From positions 1-64,000 of the forward strand of contig JAHLEZ010000043.1 in the NCBI GenBank assembly GCA_020726505.1: a DNA stretch of 64,000 nucleotides, in the 5' to 3' direction. A program made the translations under genes and the position numbers. The DNA is from Leptodontidium sp. MPI-SDFR-AT-0119 (taxonomy: Eukaryota > Ascomycota > Leotiomycetes > Helotiales > Leptodontidiaceae). Under the pieces are notes generated by a model. The model did no database searches, was not told the origin of the DNA, and was given only the letters and a program-made list of their open reading frames with translations. Numbering within the stretch: position 1 is the stretch's first letter; the number at the start of each line of letters is the position of its first letter. Of the stretch, positions 55,639 to 64,000 are shown one piece after another.

Positions 55639-57568
55639 ATGAAGCCGCAGGAGGTATCGCAGTTCGCTGCCAGCCTGGCACCATTGGATTTCAAGGTTGT
55701 CGAGCCTCATCTTACTGCTCTTGACAAACATCTCACGCTCAGAACTTATGTCGAGGGGTACTCGCTCAGCCAAGCTGATACCGACATTTGGATTGCCATT
55801 CGAACAAACAGAGTCGCAGCCGCCGCTTTGAAGAGAGGAACTCTGGTTAATGTTGGAAGATGGTTCAGCTATATCGAGCAAACCCACCCAGAAATCCAGC
55901 AGGAGATCAAGGCAAGAGATGAGGCCGAGAAGGCAAAGAAGGCCACTCAAAGTAGGGCAGGTGCAAGCTACAACATGGCTCTGCAAGATGTCGAGAAGGG
56001 CGTTGTTACTAGATTCCCACCGGAGCCATCGTGAGAAATCCTACTGAAGTTCGTGTTGCTGTTTACTAACTCGAGGCAGTGGATACCTGCATATTGGACA
56101 CATCAAGGCTGCACTTCTGAACGACTACTTCGCACACGAGCTATACAAAGGCACTTTACTCCTACGATTCGACGATACCAACCCCTCGAAGGAGAAGCAG
56201 GAGTATCAAGACTCAATCGTAGAGGATCTCAAGATGGTTGGAATTAAGCCGGACAAGACCAGCTACACCAGTGACTATCTCGAGGAGCTCTACCAATATG
56301 GCATTCGTATGATCAAGGAAGGACATGCCTATGCAGACGATACGGACCAGGAGACCATGCGTGCTGAGAGAATGGACGGGATCGCTAGCAAGAACCGCGA
56401 CAAGAGTGTCGAGGACAACTTGGCCATCTTCGAGAGTATGAAGGAAGGAAGCGATATTGGACGGAAATACTGCATTCGTGCAAAGATGTCGGTTGACAAC
56501 CCAAACAAAGCAATGCGCGATCCAGTTATCTACCGCTGCAACGTGGATACACCTCATCACCGAACTGGCACGGCTTGGAAGATGTACCCTACCTACGACT
56601 TTGCCTGCCCTATTGTCGACTCGATGGAAGGTGTTACCCATGCCCTAAGAACCACCGAGTATACCGACCGAAACCCTCAATACCAATGGTTCCTCGATAC
56701 ACTCAAACTCCGTCAAGTTCACATGTGGGATTTTGCAAGAATGAACTTCATCCGAACTGTTCTCTCGAAGCGAAAGTTGACAAAGTTGGTTGACTCCGGA
56801 ACCGTCTGGGGTTGGGACGATCCCCGTATGCCCACTATCCGAGGAGTTCTCAGACATGGAATGACCATCTCAGCACTTCGAGATTTTATTTTGAAGCAGG
56901 GGCCAAGTCGGAACATTGTGGTAATGGACTGGACGAATTTCTGGGCTTCAAACAAGAAGGAGATCGACCCTGTTGCTCCACGACACACCGGTGTTGCTGA
57001 GAAGGATGCAGTGAAGGCTGTACTCACCAATGGGCCAGAGAAAGCATATACCGAGAATAAACCAAAACACGCCAAGAACCCAGCGGTTGGCACCAAGAAG
57101 GTAGCATTCAGCAAACACTTGATTCTAGACCAGGATGATGTGAAGCTTTTCAAGGAAGGCGAAGAAATCACACTGATGGGCTGGGGCAATGCTTTCGTCC
57201 GGAAGATCAATGGCTCCAGTCCCATCACGGATATCGAGCTCGAGCTCCATCTCGAGGGCGACTTCAAGAAGACCGAGAAGAAAGTCACTTGGCTATCTAC
57301 TGATGGACAGGATTTGGTCAAAGCCGAGGTATGGGAGTTCGACCACCTATTCACCAAGGACAAGTTGGAGGAAGAGGATAACTGGGAGGATTTCGTCAAC
57401 AAGGATTCCGCAACGATGGTTCCCCAACTCTGTGATGAAAATATGAAGGATTTGAAGGAGGGTGATATCATCCAACTTGAGCGGAAGGGATTCTATAGAG
57501 TTGATAAACCAGCCGCGGCTGGCAAACCTGTAGTCTTGTTCGGTATTCCAACTGGAAAGACGAAGTAG
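55639..57568 (+). CDS. gus1: Cytosolic glutamyl-tRNA synthetase
   Basis: 626 aa. Exons 55639-56030 and 56080-57568; the 49-bp intron falls right before the GYLHIGHIKAA block. The N-terminal GST-like domain (residues about 1-110) lacks the enzyme activity of GST and, in yeast, docks on Arc1. The catalytic Rossmann fold follows: RFPPEPSGYLHIGH (HIGH), LLLRFDDTNP, YPTYDFACPIVDS, RTTEYTDRNPQYQW and the KMSKS-equivalent VLSKRKL, then WDDPRMPT. The C-terminal beta-barrel anticodon domain ends FGIPTGKTK. It charges tRNA-Glu in the cytosol. The gene is intact and full length. Confidence 0.97.
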
Positions 57569-57731
57569 ACGTAAAAGTGCTTTACTGCGTACGACTTAGA
57601 TGGTCTGCAATGAATGATTTATGATGCATTTCTCGAGTCAAGTATGTTGTGATTTCTATTCATATTTCTTGCAGATTAGCAGTCCCCAAATCGATTTTGG
57701 TGCCACTTTCCACTTCCCCCTTTTCCACTCA

Positions 57732-58626
57732 TCAGTCCGACACAACATGGCTGATTTCAAGCTCATCCTAAAGAGAAGTCAGTTCACTAAATCCTCACTC
57801 CAAAACCAAACAAACGAACCTCAAAATCACCCGGTTGTATAAGCCCTCTCACACCCTCACTGCTCAATCTCGGATAACCCCTCACGAACTCCCTGTACTC
57901 CGGTGCTCCAGGCCTAACCACATTATCCGCAGCAATCACCGCGCCCTTTCTCAACAATCCCAACTCCTCAACCACCTTAAAATCTTTCACATACAATTTC
58001 TCCACATGATCTAGAAACAACATATCAACACCCCCCAATTTCCCCTCATCCTTCAGCTTCTTCAACACCACATCTGCCGTCCCCACCACGACCGCAATGA
58101 TATCGCCTAACCCAGCCAAATCAATAAACTGCCTCGCTATACTCGCGAAGTCCTCTGAGATTTCAATACTCCACACTCGCAGCTCTTGACCACGTACAGT
58201 CCCAGACGCAAGCTGAGAATCACGAGCACGACGCATAGCGTCCGCGAACAAGATCGCGGAATAGCCTAGATACCCACCGATTTCGACCAACACGGCGGGT
58301 TTCTCCTTTTCGATCAAAGAGGAGAGGATAGAGGCTTTGTGAGGCCCGATGCTGATTAGGAAGTCGTGCGTCGATGAGAATTCGTCCATTGCTGCTAAGA
58401 GCGCGGTGGGGGAGTTCTTCAGTTGGGGGAGGGCGGGGTTGTTGAGGATGGAGGCGAGAAGAGCTTGTTCGCGGCCGTCGTGGGACTGTGGAGGCTAGTT
58501 AGCTAGGAAGCAGATGAGGAAGGGAGAGAGGGGGGGGAGGAGTGCTACTTCAGTGCCTGTTTCTATGGGTTTCTTGAGGGAGGGGTATTTTGCTATCATA
58601 GCTGCGATTTCTGGTGGGTGGTCCAT
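57732..58626 (-). CDS. Catechol-type O-methyltransferase
   Basis: 259 aa. Exons 58549-58626, 57820-58485 and 57732-57767; introns 63 and 52 bp, all phase 0. The last 12 codons (DELEISHVVSD) are only reached by splicing after GLIQPGDFE; without it the frame ends abnormally, so the short third exon is well supported. SAM-dependent methyltransferase of the COMT/methyltransferase_24 type: motif I VLVEIGGYLGYSA, the acidic adenosine-binding WSIEISE, VDMLFLDHVEKLYVKD with the metal-ligand Asp, and AADNVVRPGAPEY. DGREQALLASIL precedes the fold. It probably methylates a catechol hydroxyl. It stands alone, with no biosynthetic cluster beside it. Confidence 0.88.
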
Positions 58627-59387
58627 GATGAATTTGGAGTAGATACTAAAAATCCAGGTCCAGAAATGTCTGAGACTCAAGAACAGGTTTCTTGAAGACG
58701 TGAGGGGGTTTGGCAAGCCCTTATATATCCAAGGCACCAGCCCAGCACCCCGCCCTCGGTCCAAATCAACGAATCCGATGCTCGTAAATAAACAGTCTTA
58801 AAGTGGGATATGCAGTACGCGACTTATTCATGTCACCTTCTTGAAGAAGACTAACGCTGACGTGTACCTTTGCCTAGGATAACAAGGTTGTAGAACACGA
58901 AAATAAACTGCGTGTACGGTTGATTTGCCTTGGTATGCGATAGCTTCGCAACCTGCGTGAAGAGTCTGTAAATACAGCGAGGGATTATCAAGTCGTCTTC
59001 GTGTTATTATTTATCTGATCTGCGATCGCAGTGCATCGTTTCTGTCTGTGGATTTGCTCCCGTGCTGGATTGTTCCGAGTTTGTTTATTGCTTTGGGATT
59101 CAGGGGCTCGCTTGTTGAAGCGAGAACTTTGTTTGCCAAGGGTCCCACTTGCATAGGACGGCACCGTGTACCCGAAAGGCGATGCATTGGATTGGCGAGT
59201 AAGTAGCTGTTCAGTTCAGAAGTTCATGGACTTGTCTTCGTGAAACTTTTTTTTAAAAAAATTTCCGAGGAAACGAATACACGCTCCAGTTCATGGCAAA
59301 CACCGAAAAGATACAACAACACGCTATGTTTCGGGCCCCCCTTCTCTTTGCACAAAAGTGCCTCACAGCGAGCATGATGAGTTCGCT
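58627..59387. other. Intergenic region
   Basis: Promoter of the methyltransferase gene and 3' flank of the transporter; nothing else seen. Confidence 0.5.
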
Positions 59388-61396
59388 TCAAAGCTTGCTA
59401 TTTCCAACGACAACCTGCTCCTCCACACTGCTCTGGGCCGTGTTCTCAGGCTCCTCATCACTCAACATCGCATGGTCGCGTTCTGGATCCGACAGAAGTC
59501 TTCCAAACAAGTCGTCCATCTCTTCTAGCGTTCTGCCTTTGGTTTCCGGGAAATACAACCCAAGAATCTAACCAAGAAGTTAGCATGCAGAGAGACGTAG
59601 ATAAGTCAACGCAGGATTTGAAAGTCAGCAAGTATCAAAATACTCACGATAAATGATACAATATTAATAGAGAAGAATATGAAGTAGGTCTTGGACTTGA
59701 TTCTGTCGATGGCGACTGGAAAGTACTGGCCTACAGCGATAGATCCGAGTGCTCCGGCACTGGCTGAAATATTAATACCTTTGGCACGGACGTGAGTAGG
59801 GAATATCTGCGTTGGTCAGTCAAGTTCTCCAAAGGCAAGGAAGGCAATTTCATACCTCGGTTCCATACACCCACGCATTAGGTCCAAATCCGATGGAGTA
59901 TCCAAAGGAGAAGAAGAATATGAATACGATGCAGGCGTAGTCTGATGCCCTGTTCGTATTGCCTGGGTATGCAAGCGGCAATGCACCGTTGATCTGTGAT
60001 GATTAGCGCGAGAAAACTGCACTGAGTAACCGAGAAAATGAACGGAGCATACCAGCATAGAAACAGACATTATAAAGGAACCTAGCAACAAAGTCCTCCT
60101 CCTTCCGAGCTTATCGATAATTAGCATCTCGATCACCGAGCATCCAATCTTCAAAGTGCTTTCAATTCCACCAGCCATTAGACTCAGATCTTTTGACAAC
60201 CCAAGTGCGAGGAAAACTGTAGGCAGATAATATTTGATAGCTGTTGCTCCACACATCTGCGCCATGAATTGCAACACTGCACTACGCCAAAGACGTGCAA
60301 ATAGGTTCCTATCCGAGAAGAGAACATGCCACGGTGCTTCTTCGATGGTATTGTGCAGTTCAATATTTTCCTTGATATCGGTTAACTCCTGGGATACGGC
60401 TTCGGGACTTTCGTCACATCCACGAAGGTACTGAAGGGACTTTTGTGCATCGAGTGGTCGACGTTGTTCGAGAAGCCAACGAGGTCTGAAGATGGGAAAA
60501 GTTAGACCGGAGTGAAAGACGGTACCGAAGGGCAGACATACGTTTCTGGAACGAAGGGTAGTCCGATGACAAACAATAGAGCTGGAATGAACTGCAGAGA
60601 AACCGCTAAACGCCATCCGTGAACAAGTCCGGTTGGTGTCTTCCAATGCGAAACCCCATATCCGACCCTGTAGCAAGAGTATGTCAAAAAGAGATCCCAA
60701 AGTAACCCTTTACAGGCCTGTCTTACCAAAAAGCTGTAGCCAGACCGCTAACCATGCCGATGTGGTTCATTACGACGAGACCTCCTCTCCTCTTGGCCGG
60801 GGCAATTTCACTTTTTAAAGTTTAGCCACTAACTCGCACCCAGCAATAATGATTATAAGAGCTACCTACCTCTGATACAAAGGCACGGAGGTAGAAATAA
60901 TGGCATTTCCAAACCCGGAAATGATCCTTCCAACAACCATCATCGCCAATGCTGACTTTCCATGAGCCCCCACTTGCACTGCTCCTCCTATACAGGTAAC
61001 GACCGTACCCACGAGAGCAGCATATCTTCTGCCAAGTTTATCACTTGCCATGCCTGAGATGAAGACATAACTTGTCCAAGTCCCAAGATAGTAGATAGCT
61101 GTGATCAATCCTTTCTGGGCAGCACTTGGTTTGTGGAGAGCTTTAATGAAGCCGGGGTTGACGTATATTGGGGCAATGATTCCAATGTTGTATCTGCGAA
61201 AATATAAGCCTGTGATTTGGGAATTATTTGGGAAGCGATTTGACTTCTAGTAGAGAACTGATAGAATTGTGGCGGGGTTGCAACAAAGGTTAGTGCGGCG
61301 CGAAACTTACCCCCATAGGAATGACCCGAGGGCGAAGAAGATGCAAAGAGCCACCAAGCGCCTGGTCTCCTTACTTGGAAACAAAGTAGGCGTCAT
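59388..61396 (-). CDS. MFS sugar/quinate-type transporter
   Basis: 509 aa from eight exons: 61311-61396, 60870-61193, 60727-60810, 60542-60667, 60053-60485, 59856-59993, 59648-59806, 59388-59567. Every intron is GT-AG (49-117 bp) and all junctions keep frame. Sugar-porter signatures: DKLGRR in both halves (SGMASDKLGRR, IIDKLGRRR), YQSEIAPAKRRGGLV formed by a splice, PETPRWLLEQ (PESPR-type motif), GTEIFPTHVRAKG, and the end motif LYFPETKGRTLEEMDDLFG. About twelve hydrophobic segments are present. The acidic tail has no special feature. This is a plasma-membrane proton symporter for a hexose, pentose or quinate; the substrate cannot be told. The number of introns is the highest in the window. 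Confidence 0.92.
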
Positions 61397-62560
61397 CGTG
61401 GTAGACTTCCGCGTTAAGGATGAGGTTTGAAAATGAATGACGGGATGAGAGGAAGTAAGACGCAACAGGAGTACGACTAAAGCTCATTTCCTTAGGACAC
61501 CCTGTAGCTACATTAGCTTCGTGCGACCTCTTGATACTCGACCATAAATACGATGCTTCTTTGTTTTTGGCGCAAGTAAGGAGTATTGCGGAATTGTTCG
61601 TTGGGATGAAAAGCTCACTTCTCTGTCAGTAATTGTTCAGGGCGGGGTGCAAGCGCACATGATGAGCCACCAAGCCAATTATCAATCCTTCAGGGGGCCA
61701 GAAGCGGCATCGGAGTTCAAATAACCGACAAGCAGAGCACAATGTAACGTGGATTCTGCAGCTGGCCGAGACTCAGCTCCCCGCTCTTGAGTCCAGGCCT
61801 GACCAGTTCGACACCACAACCAATGAAAGAACGATCTGCCACCATCACCAAATTTACAAGGTCTAAGTGGCGTCCATCCCGTGCGACCTCAAAGTTCAGT
61901 GTACTACCGAGGCTTGGATATATTAGACGCTCGTAAGGCTATGTAGTTATTTAACCCTCATAATTTGTGGTTCATACCAAGCTCAAAAAGTAGAACCACG
62001 AGCCATCTGCAGAGCCAAAACAAAATTCAGAGACCTGTGGAACTCGCTAAAGGTGACCTGCACTAGTGAGCCCAGGTTGAATTTAGCGAGGTTGGCCGGG
62101 GAAATGGTAAACATATGAAGGTGTGGACTTTCTCGCAAGAATCATAAGGAAATTTACCACGAAAATGAAGTTAGAACCGATTCATGGATAGATTACCGAT
62201 ATATGCACGGAATAACGGCACACAATCTAGAATTAGGATACAGAAAGCGAAAATCCCTGACGCGGTGGAAGGATGCCTAACCAGATGAGTTTGGCCAACT
62301 GTTTTTCGTCATAGTTTTCTATAGAGCATGTTGTTATGGAAGGGTATGTACTTAGATAAGCTAACAGTGGCTTCGAATTTTGTAAAGCTAAGCTAAATGA
62401 GGTTCAACAGAACGCACCCGCAGTTGGACTGTGCCAGAAGATGGCAGATATGGGTACAATGAGCCAAAAGTCCAAAGAATGCAGCTTTTCTGGAGCATTA
62501 CTGACACATAGCAGCGCGAATTTAAGTTGCTGCTAATAGTGGGTGGTTACTGTCTCCTCT
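61397..62560. other. Intergenic region
   Basis: Transporter promoter and flank of the permease relic; no gene recognised. Confidence 0.5.
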
Positions 62561-63600
62561 TCATAAATCATAAGTGTCGTTCGAGGTGTCCTGTGAGTCG
62601 CTAGGCTGACTGAAGGTACATGTTGGCTTCCAGATACAACTTAGAAGACAATAGACAGCCAAGCTACTGAAGAAACCATAGATGTAACCAATATTATACA
62701 GCCTCAACCCCATTCACTTAAACCGATGTCTGAATTGATCTGTTCATCTTACCAGGCAGGATAGGCAACAGTGATGGCAAATGCTTACCGATTGGATGGA
62801 CCCTGGTAAAAGCGGTATCCAGCTAATATTGAAAGCGATAAAAGCTCTCCAGTTGGTCCCGTACTTGTTTCCATAAGTATAAATGCCATCTGGCCGGTAG
62901 AGATCTTTGATGATCATTGACTGTCCACGCACGACAAAATAGTCGCCGAGAAGAATTCCAGATATGGGAGCGAGCTGCCCAGGTTAGCAGTCGAGTTTCA
63001 AGAAGACGTTCGGCTAAACAGTCCTGTGAAGAGCCATATCATCATTTGGGTCGTTATGTTAGCGTATTTAGGGAGATTATTGGGAACATTTTGGAAACTA
63101 GGCGCTGTGGCAAATATTGTCGAGCCTGGAAATAATTCAGAACAGTACCAAGAACTTCAGGGAGGGTAGAAGAGTCACGAACACACTCGGCGCCCGTGTA
63201 TGTGTTGATGCCATACCAAAACACCGCAACGATCATCCTGATGACAACCATAACAAAGCTGAATTTATATCTAGAGGTTGATGGGCGTGGATGGTGAAAG
63301 CGATGTGATATCGAGCACCGATTACTCCGTTGACGGTGATGACCAGTGATATGAGAAAGTGTCCCAGTGAAATGACAGCCAGGGTCAGTTTCCACCAAAG
63401 ACCAGTGAGATAAGTGGGCTTCCCAGTCTCCAATTTCCAATGCAAAAGGCGTCCGAAATCCAGTACATAATATTTGTGAATAAATTAGCAAGAAGCAACT
63501 TTGTTCCAGTGATGCCAAACTGACAGTTGTAAGATCTCCATGTTCGATCTTTCTCTTGCACCGGGTCCAGATCTGCTGTCCGTCAATTGTTGTTCGTTAC
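62561..63600 (-). pseudogene. Degraded NCS1 (uracil/allantoin-type) permease
   Basis: Remnant of a nucleobase-cation-symport-1 permease read 5' to 3' on the minus strand. Pieces: DLDPVQEKDRTWRSYN near 63575-63530, YWISDAF and VISLGHFLISLVITVNGVIG with GARYHIAFT, then in a shifted frame YKFSFVMVVIRMIVAVFWYGI and YTGAECV. After another shift comes NVPNNLPKYANITTQMM near 63050. Then, after a large loss, APISGILLGDYFVVRGQS near 62960-62920, GTNWRAFIAFNISWIPLLPG, and finally RLYNIGYIYGFFSSLAVYC near 62645-62705. Roughly 140 residues normally separating the ITT segment from PISGILLGDY are missing. Frameshifts plus deletion mean it is dead. The N-terminus before DLDPV was not found; it may lie toward the window end. 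Confidence 0.75.
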
Positions 63601-64000
63601 TTTGAAGCATATTTGAGCGCTACAGACCCTTGTTACTCAAATATCCTGGGGTAAAAGATCCAGGCTGAGTCTCGATTTCTAACTTTCGCAGGACACACGA
63701 AATAAGCCCAGTCCCGTGGGATGCCTTTGGTGAAGGTAGAACATTGACCCTAGAACATTGCCCTGTCCAATCTCGACATCTGATGAATTATTATAGGTGT
63801 TCTCGTGAACTCTCTGGTGGGTGGATTTCTTGTCCATCTTCGCTTCCTGTTTGGACTCTGGCGTGCGGTGATTTGACCAGCCAGGGACAATGATATATAA
63901 GCATCGGTGTCTTTGAAATAGATAACATTCATCTGCTATTACCCATTGAATGGATACAACGGTCGGATGAGACTTGACCAAACCCGAAGTGGGTCGAGAG
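63601..64000. other. Window end, no gene recognised
   Basis: A 100-codon open frame (63679-63981 minus) has no recognisable feature; this region may hold the lost 5' part of the permease relic. Confidence 0.4.

Noticed and set aside
56719..57471. 250-aa open frame antisense to glutamyl-tRNA synthetase
   Set aside because: Shadow of a well-conserved gene; no independent features.
1..64000. tRNA or rRNA genes
   Set aside because: No cloverleaf with T-loop and A/B-box spacing was convincing by eye; a tRNAscan run would be needed to exclude them.

Overview
The window looks like a chromosomal segment from a filamentous ascomycete (Pezizomycotina). Genes are split by short GT-AG introns (mostly 45-120 bp). 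There are a HET-domain gene, an NmrA nitrogen regulator and secreted plant-biomass-type enzymes, and a retrotransposon decayed by C-to-T/G-to-A transitions typical of repeat-induced point mutation (RIP). The retroelement has a Boty-like layout, so a member of Leotiomycetes is my best guess, but that is inference.

Layout. 0.7-1.8 kb: alpha/beta-hydrolase esterase. 1.98-9.0 kb: a complete but RIP-dead Ty3/gypsy chromovirus with both LTRs and a 5-bp target duplication; it also carries the relic of an antisense gene. 9.8-10.4 kb: a hAT-like miniature element. 12.0 kb: a tiny TA-flanked inverted-repeat element just before a HET gene (12.2-14.3). 15.0-17.2: AAA ATPase. 17.4-21.4 (minus): secreted vanadium-haloperoxidase-like protein and secreted FAD oxidoreductase (one frameshift). 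22.5-24.6 (minus): ankyrin-tailed asparaginase. 26.0-27.3: NAP/SET histone chaperone. 28.5-29.9 (minus): nmrA, followed by about 6 kb without a recognisable gene.

35.9-44.0 kb is the most unusual part: a plus-strand island of small secreted proteins. Four genes (476, 166, 128 and 120 aa) share a four-cysteine domain of about 85-100 residues carrying a beta/gamma-crystallin-type Greek-key signature, one domain per exon behind phase-2 introns. Between them sit a 76-aa peptide ending in a poly-cysteine tail and a broken cutinase. 45.1-48.6 kb holds a large group II PLP decarboxylase interrupted by four apparent single-base frameshifts and containing a probable 5-nt microexon.

From 49.3 to 57.6 kb the content is conserved housekeeping: mitochondrial ribosomal protein bL27m and LCL2 (divergent), ribonuclease T2, COG2, mitochondrial uL1m and cytosolic glutamyl-tRNA synthetase (divergent). 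The end carries an O-methyltransferase (57.7-58.6), an eight-exon sugar-type MFS transporter (59.4-61.4) and a degraded NCS1 permease (62.6-63.6).

The housekeeping genes are open and intact, whereas frameshifts concentrate in accessory genes. The window therefore reads as a conserved backbone interrupted by fast-evolving, transposon-rich accessory islands. Gene models were built by hand from splice signals and reading-frame continuity; no database search was run.
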